64,000 bases of DNA from Bordetella genomosp. 11 (lineage in GTDB: Bacteria; Pseudomonadota; Gammaproteobacteria; Burkholderiales; Burkholderiaceae_B). The notes beneath the pieces were generated by a model, which was given only the letters and a program-made list of their open reading frames with translations, had not been told where the DNA came from and did not search any database. Positions 27,515 to 36,379 of the stretch are shown piece after piece. Position numbers and translations under genes: made by a program. The DNA lies in NCBI RefSeq assembly GCF_002261215.1, contig NZ_NEVS01000004.1:1860001-1924000 (forward strand), written 5' to 3'. Position 1 is the first letter of the stretch; each line of letters starts with the position of its first letter.

Positions 27515-28216
27515 ATGTCCTTGACTGAAATCCTCTCCACCCTGCGCCTGGACCGCTCCCGGCACGCCGCGCCGCAGGTCTTCGACAAGCTGCGCGAACT
27601 GATCGTGTCGATGGAGCTGGCTCCCGGCACCGTCCTGTCCCGGCCCGAGCTGGCCGAAGCCTTCGGCTTGAGCCAGACGCCCATCCGGGATGCGCTGTTG
27701 CGGCTGAGCGAGGAAGGCCTGGTCGACATCTTTCCGCAGCACACCACCGAGGTCAGCCGCATCGATATCGCGGCCGCGCGCCAGGCGCATTTCCTGCGCC
27801 GTTCGCTGGAACTGGAAATCGTCCATGTCCTGGCCGGCCGCGCGGACGCCCTGCTCGCCGCCCGCCTGCAAGGCCATATCGACCTGCAGCGCGCCAGCCT
27901 GGCCGCCAATCAGTACAGCCAGTTCATCGCCGCCGACCAGGCTTTCCACCGCGAGATGCACGACGCGGCGGGGGTACTCGGTCTTTGGGAGCTGGAACAA
28001 CGCTACAGCGGCCACGTCGATCGCCTGCGGCGGCTGCATTTGCCCGAAGCCGGCAAGGCCGAGCGCATCCTGCAGGACCATCAGCGCATCCTGGATGCGA
28101 TCGTCGCGCGGGATGCGCCACGCGCGCAGCAGGCATTGCGCGAGCACCTGTCCGGTACCCTGAGCCAGGTGGAAGACATCTGCAAACGGTATCCCGACTA
28201 CGTCCGCGCGGCCTGA
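27515..28216 (+). CDS. GntR/FCD-family regulator
   Basis: This 233-residue regulator has a GntR winged helix (VFDKLRELIVSMELAPGTVLSRPELAEAFGLSQTPIRDALLRLSEEGLV) and an FCD effector domain with the metal-binding histidines expected around FHREMHDAAG and DHQRILDAI. It is divergent from the dehydratase operon, with the palindrome at 27400-27413 between them. Its 3' end overlaps the AI-2E-family gene by 19 bp tail to tail. FCD regulators usually sense carboxylic or sugar acids. Confidence 0.87.
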   Translation: MSLTEILSTLRLDRSRHAAPQVFDKLRELIVSMELAPGTVLSRPELAEAFGLSQTPIRDALLRLSEEGLVDIFPQHTTEVSRIDIAAARQAHFLRRSLELEIVHVLAGRADALLAARLQGHIDLQRASLAANQYSQFIAADQAFHREMHDAAGVLGLWELEQRYSGHVDRLRRLHLPEAGKAERILQDHQRILDAIVARDAPRAQQALREHLSGTLSQVEDICKRYPDYVRAA

Positions 28217-29370
28217 TCGCGCGCCGCCGGCGGCTGCGGCGGCGCATCGCCTTGCGGGTCCGGTGTCGCGTGGCGCGGCGGCATCGCGGCGCCTTGCACA
28301 TCCGGCGTTGCGTGCGACAGCGGCACGCCGTCCACCCAGGTGCGCAGCATCACGTGGGTGACCGCAAGAATCACCGGCCCGATGAATAGCCCGACCGGTC
28401 CGAAGGCCAACAGGCCGCCGACCACGCCGCACAAAATAAGCAGCAGCGGCAGGCGCACTCCCCGGCTGATCAGCAGCGGGCGCAGCACGTTATCCATGGT
28501 GCCGATAAAGATTCCCCACAGCAGCAGCAGTGTCGCGGCCAGGTTGGCGTCCAGCCGGTAAAGCCAGATCACGCCGAACGCCATGGGAAGCAAAGGGCCG
28601 ATCTGGGCCACGCACAGCAGCAACATGATGGCCGTCAGGATGCCCGCCGCTGGCACGCCGGCCAGCCACAGGCCGAGTCCGCCCAGCGTGGCCTGGACAA
28701 TGGCCGTCAGCACGATGCCCAGCGCGACGGCACGTACCGCCTGGCCCGCCAGCAGGATGGCGCCCTCGCCCGCCGGGCCGGCCAGCCGGACGGCCAGGCG
28801 CGACACGAAGGCCCCCGCGGCCTCGCCACGCGCGTAGAGAATGCCGGAGAAAACCAGCGTCACCAGCATATGAACGGCGAAGGCGCCCAATACCGCCGCG
28901 CGGCCGAGCACCCAGCGCGCGGCGAGCGTCAGGTAGGGCTCTATCCGCGCCAGCAGGCCGCCCGGTCCCGCATCGGACAGCCGCTGCCATTCCGTGGCGG
29001 TCCGATGTCCGATCAAGGGAATGTCGCGCACCCACCCGGGCGGCGGCAGCAAGGCATAGGTGGGCAGCTTGCGGATGGCCACCATGATCTCGTTGGCGCG
29101 CTCCGCCAATGTGGCGATGGTGTGATACAGCGGCAGCACCATCACGACGACCAGGCCCGCCATCATCACGGTCACGGCCAGCCACCGCCGCTTCCCCAGC
29201 CGCCGCTCGACGGCCAGCAGCAGCGGCCACGATGCCACCACGATGGTGGTCGCCCAAATCAATCCCGGAATGAATGGCCGCAGGACGTACACGCTGCCCG
29301 CCAGCAAGGCCGAGAGCACGACGATCAGGAAAAAGACGCGAGCGATATCGCCACGATCAGGCTGGCTCAT
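28198..29370 (-). CDS. AI-2E family (PerM/YdiK-like) transporter
   Basis: This 390-residue inner-membrane protein has about eight hydrophobic segments and the family's C-terminal pattern DNVLRPLLISRGVRLPLLLILCGVVGGLLAFGPVGLFIGPVILAV. GGAGG lies before ATG 29370. A longer in-frame extension to 29577 has no membrane or SD support. The family includes YdiK and TqsA; the AI-2 name should not be read as function. The C-terminal tail repeats HATPD twice and is Pro-rich. Confidence 0.82.
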   Translation of the reverse strand: MSQPDRGDIARVFFLIVVLSALLAGSVYVLRPFIPGLIWATTIVVASWPLLLAVERRLGKRRWLAVTVMMAGLVVVMVLPLYHTIATLAERANEIMVAIRKLPTYALLPPPGWVRDIPLIGHRTATEWQRLSDAGPGGLLARIEPYLTLAARWVLGRAAVLGAFAVHMLVTLVFSGILYARGEAAGAFVSRLAVRLAGPAGEGAILLAGQAVRAVALGIVLTAIVQATLGGLGLWLAGVPAAGILTAIMLLLCVAQIGPLLPMAFGVIWLYRLDANLAATLLLLWGIFIGTMDNVLRPLLISRGVRLPLLLILCGVVGGLLAFGPVGLFIGPVILAVTHVMLRTWVDGVPLSHATPDVQGAAMPPRHATPDPQGDAPPQPPAARDQAART

Positions 29371-29788
29371 ATCGCCTCCGCGCGGCCCGGCGCCGCCTGG
29401 TTTTGAGGCATGCACGCATCGCGTTCCTCCATGCCGCCACGGCGGAATCGGGGGAAGAAACACACCAGCCAGGAATCGCATGGCGCGGCAGGCTTGCCGG
29501 CGGAGGGCACCCGGCACGCCGCGCCATTGCAGGAAAATGTACGCCCGGCGAGCGTGAGGGCGTACGACCGCTAACAACTGCTTGCGCGGCTGAAGAGCAG
29601 TCCTTCCCGCCCGCGCGATTCACGCAAGGCCGTGATTAATTAAGGGAAAACCGGCCTTGAGCCCACGGCCCGCATGGAAGATTTGAATCGTCCGTACACA
29701 TATGGAGATGGGGCGCCCCACCCCGGAAGCCGCGGCGACGCGACGGCGCCCGAGGCGCGCGCGGCCGCTTCGCCGCGCCATTGCCGCC
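29371..29788. other. Intergenic region of about 420 bp without a convincing gene
   Basis: Short open frames here (for example from ATG 29674) are Arg/Pro-rich and lack start signals. The only notable segment is an A/T-rich patch, GATTAATTAAGG near 29633-29645, which could hold a promoter for either side. No RNA gene or hairpin with a T-run was found. Confidence 0.5.
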
Positions 29789-31210
29789 TCAGGCGGACGC
29801 GGCCGACACCCGGCGCGTCATCAGGGCGTCGAACGCATCGAAGATCTTCTGCACGTAGGCGTTCTTGAAGCGCAGTCCATCGTCCTCGACCTCCGGGTGC
29901 ACCAGCATGGTGGCGTTGGTTTCGAACACCAGGACGCGGCCGTCGGGCAGCAGGGAAAAATCGATGCCGCAATAGTCCATGTCCATGCGCGTGCCGATGG
30001 CGCGCAGCGCGGCCCAGGCAGGTGCGCCCAGCACGGCTTCGGGATCCCGCAGGAACCGCTCTTCCTCCTCCAGCTTCCAGGCCTGCGAAAGCATGTCCGC
30101 GGAGAAATAGTGCAGCAGCCACAGGCTGCCGATGGCCAGGTGATAGGGATACGGTTCGCGGTCGATAAAGATGACCCGGTACTTGCGGTAGTAGCCGTCG
30201 GCGGACCGGTACTCGTGGTAGTCGGTCAGGTACATGTCTCCCGTGTCGGGTACCGTGCAAGCGTCTCCGGGCGCGGCCAGCAGCACCACGCCCTGGCCTC
30301 CGTGATGCCCTGCCGGACGCACGATGGCGGGATAGCGCATGCCCGTACGGGCGATCGCATCGTGCACGGTTTCTTCGGCGCCGCCGCCGCGATCCCAGCG
30401 CACTGTGGCGGGCACCAGGATGTCCCCGATGCCATCGAGCAGCGCGCCGATCCGCTCGCGCGTTGTCCGTTCGATGCGGTCCGGCTGGTTCAGCACCGGC
30501 GTCGGCGCCACGGCGGCGAAACGCGCCAGGTCTTCCCGGCATAGCACGCCCAGGTCGGCATCGCCGACGACATTGAAAGCGATGTCGTAGCGCGGCAGGC
30601 GGCGGGTGCGGCCGCGGACCATGCCGACCACGCCCAGGTCCACCACCCAACGGATGACCCGGTTCACCGCCGGCGGCAGCAGATGGCGAAACGGCACATT
30701 GGCAAAACCGCTCGAGCACAGGATAAGGACGGTGCGGCGCCGTCCGCCCGCCCTGGCCTGGACGAAGGCGGCCTGGCGGCGATAGACGCGATGGACCTGC
30801 CGGCCGTTTTCGCTTGCGCGCCCCAGTTGTCGCAGCACCCACGCCATGCAGATGTGCGCCGTGAACAGCCCGGGATCGATCATCAACGCCCGCTCCAGCC
30901 AATGGCCGGCGGCATCCCATTGGCGATGCCTGGCGTACACGCGGCCGATCTCGAACAGGTCGACCGCACGGCGCCGTTCGATGGCATCGATGCCGATACG
31001 GGCGGATGCGGCATCGGCGACCTGCCCGCTGGCGTCGAAGGCTTCGACCAGCGCGCGATAGACATCCAGGTCCAGCGGCAGGTCGGCGGCTGCCCGCTGC
31101 AGCGCTTTTACCGCTTCCGCATGCCGGCCGGCCCCGTTAAGGGCCCGGCCCAGGGCGAGCCATTGTTCACCCGCCAGGCGCGGTACAGAGTCGGAGATTG
31201 CTGAAGTCAT
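29789..31210 (-). CDS. TPR-containing protein with ATP-grasp-like C-terminal domain
   Basis: This 473-residue protein starts with TPR-like helices (about residues 12-130: WLALGRALNGAGRHAEAVKAL, LFEIGRVYARHRQWDAAGHWL). The rest looks like an ATP-grasp domain: PAIVRPAGHHGGQGVVLL, YRKYRVIFIDREPYPYHLAI and the metal-binding segment DMDYCGIDFSLLPDGRVLVFETNATM. The FETNAT motif matches the D-Ala-D-Ala ligase/RimK magnesium site. It would ligate a carboxylate to an amine or thiol; the substrate is unknown. No partner gene is adjacent: FNR lies upstream on the same strand and a non-coding gap downstream. Confidence 0.7.
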   Translation of the reverse strand: MTSAISDSVPRLAGEQWLALGRALNGAGRHAEAVKALQRAAADLPLDLDVYRALVEAFDASGQVADAASARIGIDAIERRRAVDLFEIGRVYARHRQWDAAGHWLERALMIDPGLFTAHICMAWVLRQLGRASENGRQVHRVYRRQAAFVQARAGGRRRTVLILCSSGFANVPFRHLLPPAVNRVIRWVVDLGVVGMVRGRTRRLPRYDIAFNVVGDADLGVLCREDLARFAAVAPTPVLNQPDRIERTTRERIGALLDGIGDILVPATVRWDRGGGAEETVHDAIARTGMRYPAIVRPAGHHGGQGVVLLAAPGDACTVPDTGDMYLTDYHEYRSADGYYRKYRVIFIDREPYPYHLAIGSLWLLHYFSADMLSQAWKLEEEERFLRDPEAVLGAPAWAALRAIGTRMDMDYCGIDFSLLPDGRVLVFETNATMLVHPEVEDDGLRFKNAYVQKIFDAFDALMTRRVSAASA

Positions 31211-31350
31211 GCCGCGAGCGTAGCCGACCGTAACCCGCTGTTACCTGAACGGCGACGGTCCCGCCGCGCGCCGTGGCCGCCTTATCGATCGATTCGCGCT
31301 CCCGTCCCGATCCGGCGGGCCCTCTTGTCCGGCGTCGGCCGACGCCGGGC

Positions 31351-32127
31351 TCAGGCCAGCCGCAGGGCGGGCAGGTCCAGGATGCGCACTTCCTTGCCAT
31401 GCAGGGCGATCAATCCGCGCTGTTGCAGGCGGGAAAACATACGGCTGACGGTTTCGAGCTTCATGCCCAGGTGCGAGCCGATCTCTTCGCGGCTCATGCG
31501 CAGCGTGAACGCAACCGGGGAATAGCCGCGCTCGGCGTAGCGGTCGGCCAGATCCACCAGGAAGGCGGCAACCCGCTCTTCGGCGCTCAGATTGCCCATC
31601 AACATCAGCAGTCCGGCTTCACGCACGATTTCGCGGCTCAGCATGCGCTGCATGCCGCGGCGCACATCGGCGTGTTCATCCGACAGTGCCTCGATTTCCC
31701 GGTACGGCAGCACGCAGACGACCATGTCCTCCAGCGCCACCGCGTCGGTCTCGTGCCGGCCTGTCGCGATCGCGTCCAGGCCGAGGAACTCACCGTTCAG
31801 ATGGAACCCGGTGATTTGCTGCCGCCCGTCGCGGTACAGGCGAATGCTTTTGCAGGTGCCGGCGCGGGAGGTGTACAGGTTGCGCAGCGGATCGCCGGCG
31901 CGGTAGACCGCCTCGCCCGCGCTGACCTTGCGCGAGCACACGGGCAGCGATACCGGCCTTTCCTGCCCGCCGCGGCACAGTTGAGCCGCCTGGCAAAGCC
32001 GGCGCGCCCCGCAGCCGTCGCACGGCACGCGGCCGGCGGTCCTGGGTGGCGCGACGCTGTCCAGCCACGGCGCCGACCCGGATAGATATTCTGAAAATGC
32101 GAACGTGTCGGTGTGAAGGTTTTCCAT
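31351..32127 (-). CDS. fnr: FNR-type oxygen-responsive regulator
   Basis: This 258-residue Crp/Fnr regulator has a cyclic-nucleotide-like domain and a C-terminal winged helix (MSREEIGSHLGMKLETVSRMFSRLQQRGLI). The N-terminal Cys cluster C36-x2-C39-x5-C45 and a central Cys in EDMVVCVLP match the four [4Fe-4S] ligands of E. coli FNR. TGFHLNGEFLGLDAIATG is also FNR-like. The recognition helix has E-x3-R (ETVSR), as expected for TTGAT-N4-ATCAA sites. ATG 32127 follows CGGAG. It would switch anaerobic or low-oxygen genes. Confidence 0.88.
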   Translation of the reverse strand: MENLHTDTFAFSEYLSGSAPWLDSVAPPRTAGRVPCDGCGARRLCQAAQLCRGGQERPVSLPVCSRKVSAGEAVYRAGDPLRNLYTSRAGTCKSIRLYRDGRQQITGFHLNGEFLGLDAIATGRHETDAVALEDMVVCVLPYREIEALSDEHADVRRGMQRMLSREIVREAGLLMLMGNLSAEERVAAFLVDLADRYAERGYSPVAFTLRMSREEIGSHLGMKLETVSRMFSRLQQRGLIALHGKEVRILDLPALRLA

Positions 32128-32467
32128 GGCGGCTCCGTGGGGCGAATGTCGTTGCCTGACCGTACCGGCCGCGCCCAGACGCCGCGCCCCGTATGCAGGT
32201 GAACAGCATTGTGCCCAACAGGCCGGACGGCCAGTATCGGCGTTTACGGGACACTTTTTGTAGGGCATCGCCTACACGCCCGGCGGGACGCCGGCAGGGG
32301 GGCGGAGCGTGCCGCCGCCCGATTCCGCAACACGGTCGATATTGCAAAAAAGACACAGTTATGAAAAATCTGGCGTAAAAATCCAGTAAAAATATCCAGC
32401 CAAGTCGAAACCATGGTAGGCCGATTGGGATACACTTCCGCGTCGCCTTGAACGGGAGCCTCGCTCC
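32128..32467. other. Intergenic region of 340 bp with an A/T-rich repeat patch
   Basis: No gene is supported. The region holds an inverted repeat, GTAGG-GCATCG-CCTAC (32260-32275), near the FNR side. An unusually A/T-rich patch at 32340-32400 contains adjacent direct repeats TAAAAATCCAG (32376-32386) and TAAAAATATCCAG (32387-32399), likely the promoter/regulatory region of the membrane protein gene at 32468. Confidence 0.6.
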
Positions 32468-33019
32468 ATGCGCAAACCATTGGAATTTCTGGCCTGCGTA
32501 CCCGTGCCATGGCTGCTGTTTCGCATTGTCGAGCCCCACGGCAATTACCTGGGCGCCCTCATCGTCGCCGCCGCGATCCCGCTGATCCGCGCGGTCGCGT
32601 ACCGGACCCAGCACGAACGCATCGATACGCTTCCGAAGACGGTACTGATAGGCGTGGCGCTGTGCGGCGTCGTGGGCGCCGCGGTAATAGCGCTGGGGCT
32701 GTGGACGATATGGGCCGCGGCCTGGTCCACTGCCATGGGGGCGGTCTTCCTGGCATCGCTGCTCGTTGGCCGCCCGGTGCTGCTGGGGATCTTGCCGGAA
32801 GCGGGCGCGCCTTCGTCGGGCAAGCCCGCCGTCGTGCTGACGGCGACCTGGGGCGTGGCCTTCCTTTTCGAGGGCTGGTGGCAAGTGTGGTCGCGCGCCG
32901 ACTGGCCGTTCCAGCATTTCCTCGCGGCGGTCCCGGCGGTGAGCTATCTGATCATGCTGGGCCTGGTCGCCTGGTCGTTCTGGTACACGCGCCAGCTCGA
33001 ACACCTGCCCGCCTCCTGA
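32468..33019 (+). CDS. Integral membrane protein of unknown function
   Basis: This 183-residue protein has about five or six hydrophobic segments (LEFLACVPVPWLLF, YLGALIVAAAIPLI, VLIGVALCGVVGAAVIALGLW, AVFLASLLVGRPVLLGI, FLAAVPAVSYLIMLGLVAWSF). The layout recalls the VC0807-like small membrane protein group, but I do not recognise it with confidence. GGGAGC is upstream of the ATG. It stands alone behind an A/T-rich regulatory patch and is divergent from fnr. Confidence 0.75.
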   Translation: MRKPLEFLACVPVPWLLFRIVEPHGNYLGALIVAAAIPLIRAVAYRTQHERIDTLPKTVLIGVALCGVVGAAVIALGLWTIWAAAWSTAMGAVFLASLLVGRPVLLGILPEAGAPSSGKPAVVLTATWGVAFLFEGWWQVWSRADWPFQHFLAAVPAVSYLIMLGLVAWSFWYTRQLEHLPAS

Positions 33020-33253
33020 TGCGCGCGGCAGCATGCCGCGCCCTTACCCAGGCCAGGCGTCGATTTCCGCGATGCCGTTCCCATTCCTGCTCGTCCATCG
33101 CCTACCGCGCCCTTTGCCGGCGCGGCAACCTCGCCTGCCGTCCGCCTGGAACGCTACTTGATAGGCATCCATGCCGCCCCGCGTGCGTTTGATCGCCATC
33201 AAGCATGGCACTCGCGGACCGGCGGACAATGATTTCCATAAAGGAGCGAGGCC

Positions 33254-33625
33254 ATGTCCCACTTATCCGCCGCGGAGCTTACCGCCCTGGCGCAACGGTT
33301 GCGTGACATCCGCGCCCGCGCGCTTCTGGAAATGCAAGGCGGCGCCGATACGGGTGCCGAGCGGACGGGCGCCGGCCACGAAGCCGGCGATGCCGCGGAT
33401 GCCGCGGAACCGCGCCGGCAGGACGAAGTGCGCTGGGCCGAAATGGAAATCGACCGCCACACCCTGGCCAATGTCGACCGCGCGCTGGCGCGCCTGGCGC
33501 AGGACGAATACGGCATCTGCATCGACTGCCAGGGTGCCATACCGCAAGCGCGCCTGTTTGCCTTGCCCACCGCCATCCGTTGCGCGGCCTGCCAGGCCGT
33601 GGCCGAAGCCCACGGACGCGCCTGA
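33254..33625 (+). CDS. TraR/DksA-family zinc-finger protein
   Basis: This 123-residue protein has an N-terminal helical hairpin and a C-terminal zinc finger C-x2-C-x17-C-x2-C (CIDC...CAAC). DksA-like proteins reach into the RNA polymerase secondary channel and change promoter output. The hairpin tip is Ala/Asp/Glu-rich but has no clear DxxDxA motif, so it may lack classic DksA activity. AAAGGAG precedes the start. It is shorter than DksA (about 150). Confidence 0.85.
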   Translation: MSHLSAAELTALAQRLRDIRARALLEMQGGADTGAERTGAGHEAGDAADAAEPRRQDEVRWAEMEIDRHTLANVDRALARLAQDEYGICIDCQGAIPQARLFALPTAIRCAACQAVAEAHGRA

Positions 33626-33646
33626 AGTGGCTGTACCATAGCCGGC

Positions 33647-34129
33647 ATGTCGCGCTCTCCCATTCCCCGCCTGGACCAGCTGTCACGGCGCCATGCCGAT
33701 ACCGCCGCCTCGCGTACGCTGCAGGCGGACGACTTCGTCGCCCTGGCGCGCCTGCGCTTCGCCTTGCGCCAGTTCACCGCCTTCAGCGAATCCGCGGCGG
33801 CCGAGCGCGGACTGACACCGCAGCAGCACCAGGCACTGCTGGCGATCAAGGCCGCGCCGGACGAGACGATGACCGTGGGCGAAATCGCCGATTGGCTGTT
33901 GCTGCGGCCGCACAGTGCCGGCGAGCTGATCAATCGGCTGGAGCGCATGGGCCTGGTCGAACGCCGGGCCGACGCGATGGACCGGCGCAAGGTGCACGTG
34001 GCCCTGACGCGCGCGGCGCAGGACAAGCTGGATGCCTTGTCGGCCGCCCATTTCGAGGAACTGCGCGCCATCGGCCCGATGTTGCGCGAGCTGCTGGCGC
34101 ACTTCGATTCGGATACCGCCGGCGAATAG
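33647..34129 (+). CDS. MarR-family regulator
   Basis: This 160-residue regulator has a winged helix (LTPQQHQALLAIKAAPDETMTVGEIADWLLLRPHSAGELINRLERMGLVERR) and the wing DRRKVHVALT. It starts 21 bp after the DksA-like gene and may be co-transcribed with it. The convergent nitronate monooxygenase gene ends 11 bp away. Targets are unknown. Confidence 0.87.
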   Translation: MSRSPIPRLDQLSRRHADTAASRTLQADDFVALARLRFALRQFTAFSESAAAERGLTPQQHQALLAIKAAPDETMTVGEIADWLLLRPHSAGELINRLERMGLVERRADAMDRRKVHVALTRAAQDKLDALSAAHFEELRAIGPMLRELLAHFDSDTAGE

Positions 34130-34140
34130 CCGGTGGATGG

Positions 34141-35250
34141 CTATCTCGCCGGCGAACCGCCTTGCAAGGCCAGCAGCCCTTGCAGGGATTCGTCCAGTTC
34201 GGCGTCCAGCGCCGCGACCAGTTCAGCGGCCGGCAATGCCCGCGACAATCTCACCGCCTGGCCGGCCCATTGCGCCGCGAAGTCGCTGTTGCCGCGCGCC
34301 TTGGCCGCCGCGTTCAGCGCCTTGCCGGCATCGTAGGCAATGGGATAGTCCGGCACGGCGGGACTGTCCGCCGCTTCGCCCAACTGCATCAGGCGGTTGT
34401 AGAGCCCGCGGGCGCGGCGACCGGAGATGGCCGCGGTCATGGAGGTGACCGCCCGCGCATCCGCCATCGCCGCGCGGAACGCCGCATCGGCGGATGACTC
34501 CGGACACGCGACGAAGGCCGTGCCCAGTTGCGCGCCCTGCGCGCCCAAGGCCAGCACGGCGGCGATACCCGCGCCGTCCATGATGCCGCCGGCCGCCACC
34601 ACGGGCAGATCGATGCGGCGCACCAGCAGCCGCGTCAAGGCCAGGGTGCCGAGGCGCTCGTCCCTCGCGCCGGGATCGAATACGCCGCGATGGCCGCCGG
34701 CTTCGTAGCCCTGCGCCACGATCGCGTCGACACCGGCGTCCCGGATGCGCAGCGCTTCCTCCACGCTGGTGGCGCTGGCCATCAGGTAGATGCCGGCATC
34801 GCGCAGCGCGCGGATGCGGGCGGCATCCGGCAGGCCGAAATGAAAGCTGACCACCGCCGGCCGCTCCGCCAGGAAGACCTCGAGCATGGCATCGTCCTGC
34901 ACGAAGCTGGTGTAGATCTCGCCCAAGGCCTGGGGCGGGTCGGTGCCGAATTCGCGAAACACCGGCGCCAGGTAGGACAGCCATGCGGCCTCCACGGCCG
35001 CATCGGCCACGGCCGGACGATGGCAGAACACGTTCACGCCGAACGGCCGTTGCGTCAGCGCGCGCGTGTCGGCGATCGCCTTGCGCGCCGCCGCCGCGGT
35101 CATCGCCCCGACGCCCAAAAATCCCAGCGCCCCCGCGTTGGCCGATGCGGCGGCCAGCGCGGGGGTGGTCACGCCGGCCATGGGCGCCTGGACGATGGGC
35201 GTGGACAATCCCAGGCGTTCTGTGAACGGGGTGCGGATGCGGGCTGGCAT
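34141..35250 (-). CDS. Nitronate monooxygenase (NPD family)
   Basis: This 369-residue FMN enzyme oxidises alkyl nitronates such as propionate 3-nitronate. Motifs are [18 protein letters not shown] at the N-terminus, [11 protein letters not shown] with the catalytic His, [10 protein letters not shown] and the FMN-phosphate loop [14 protein letters not shown] 35250 follows AAGGAG. Upstream lies a duplicated 24-bp unit. A LysR gene follows upstream on the same strand and may regulate it. Confidence 0.88.
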   Translation of the reverse strand: MPARIRTPFTERLGLSTPIVQAPMAGVTTPALAAASANAGALGFLGVGAMTAAAARKAIADTRALTQRPFGVNVFCHRPAVADAAVEAAWLSYLAPVFREFGTDPPQALGEIYTSFVQDDAMLEVFLAERPAVVSFHFGLPDAARIRALRDAGIYLMASATSVEEALRIRDAGVDAIVAQGYEAGGHRGVFDPGARDERLGTLALTRLLVRRIDLPVVAAGGIMDGAGIAAVLALGAQGAQLGTAFVACPESSADAAFRAAMADARAVTSMTAAISGRRARGLYNRLMQLGEAADSPAVPDYPIAYDAGKALNAAAKARGNSDFAAQWAGQAVRLSRALPAAELVAALDAELDESLQGLLALQGGSPAR

Positions 35251-35268
35251 GATGGGCTCCTTGGCTGG

Positions 35269-35316
35269 GCTATCGGATGTGCTGTGGGATGCGCTATCGG
35301 ATGTGCTGCGGGATGT
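35269..35316. repeat. Two tandem 24-bp units upstream of nitronate monooxygenase
   Basis: Units 35269-35292 and 35293-35316 both begin GCTATCGGATGTGCTG and are identical at 22 of 24 positions. They sit 20-66 bp upstream of the start codon of the minus-strand gene, so they may be repeated operator sites or a recent local duplication. Confidence 0.8.
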
Positions 35317-35352
35317 TTTCGGGCCGGACGGCGCCACGCGCGGCGGACGGGA

Positions 35353-36243
35353 TCAGGCCGCGACGCGCCGCATCTCCTCGTAAAAGGCCGTGCAGGCCGA
35401 CGTTGCGTACCCCGCGCGGCGGATCAGGAAGCTATTGACGGTGCGCAGATAGGCGGTGCGCGCGGCGGCCGCCGCCGGATGCATTTCGAATACGGATTGC
35501 GGGATCGCCGCCACCGCCGTGCCGGCCATCACGCAGGCCAGGATGGAGGCATACGAGCCCTGCTCCACGATGCCCCAGCCGTCCAGGCTGTCGCCGTCGC
35601 GCGCGAGCCAGTCGTCGATGCAATTGCGATACGTGCAACCCTGCCCGAAGGCCGCGATGTTGCGCACGCGCACGTCGCGCGCGCGCCGGATGCGCGGATG
35701 CGACGGCGGCGCCACCAGCAGCAATCTTTCCGAAAACAGATAGCTGCCTTCCAGATCCGCGCCCAGGCGCGCCATGTCCGCGTGCTCCGGGCGGCCTTCG
35801 CCGGGATGCGCCACGATGGCACAGTCCAGGCGGTGCGCGCCCACCGCATCGGCCAGGGCCTGCGTCGTACCGGTCTTGATCTCGATGCGCACCGCCGGCC
35901 ACTTGCGGTTGAAGCCGGCCAGCACGGCCGGCAGCCGGCTGGCCGCCGCGGCTTCCATGGAACCCAGTCGCAAGGGGCCTTGCGGCGCTTCGTCGCGCAC
36001 GGCCTGTCGCGCTTCGGCGGTCAATGCCAGGATGCGCTGCGCATAGTCCAGCAGGCGCTGGCCTTCCGGCGTCAGGGTCATCTGCCGCCGCCCGCGCTGG
36101 AACAGCACCGCGCCCAGGTCCTCTTCCAGGTTCTTGACCCGCGTGGTCACGTTCGATTGCACGCGCCGCAGGCGCCTGGCGGCCCGCGTCACGCTTTGTT
36201 CTTCCGCCACCGCGCGAAAGATTTCCAGTTCGGCGATTTCCAT
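35353..36243 (-). CDS. LysR-family regulator
   Basis: This 296-residue LTTR has an N-terminal winged helix (LEIFRAVAEEQSVTRAARRLRRVQSNVTTRVKNLEEDLGAVLFQR) and a periplasmic-binding-like effector domain (GPLRLGSMEAAAASRLP). It sits between nitronate monooxygenase and an iron-type alcohol dehydrogenase, all on the minus strand. Only about 100 bp separate it from the former. Target unknown. Confidence 0.87.
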   Translation of the reverse strand: MEIAELEIFRAVAEEQSVTRAARRLRRVQSNVTTRVKNLEEDLGAVLFQRGRRQMTLTPEGQRLLDYAQRILALTAEARQAVRDEAPQGPLRLGSMEAAAASRLPAVLAGFNRKWPAVRIEIKTGTTQALADAVGAHRLDCAIVAHPGEGRPEHADMARLGADLEGSYLFSERLLLVAPPSHPRIRRARDVRVRNIAAFGQGCTYRNCIDDWLARDGDSLDGWGIVEQGSYASILACVMAGTAVAAIPQSVFEMHPAAAAARTAYLRTVNSFLIRRAGYATSACTAFYEEMRRVAA

Positions 36244-36379
36244 GGGTTGCCCCAGATTCTTTTCAAGGAATGCTATCGCGATTCACATTCTTTTTTTGAG
36301 ATATTTACCGTACGGGCACATGCCGGGCAGGCTTCGGGTGCCCGGTTCCGGGGAGCGCCGGCGTTTCCGGATCCGCGGA

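Noticed and set aside
28198..29370. Autoinducer-2 exporter with a quorum-sensing role
   Set aside because: The AI-2E family name is broad; there are no luxS/lsr genes here and nothing in the sequence shows AI-2 transport.
29674..29868. 64-residue open frame in the gap before the ATP-grasp gene
   Set aside because: Arg/Pro-rich composition without SD or recognisable domain; overlaps the end of the minus-strand gene.
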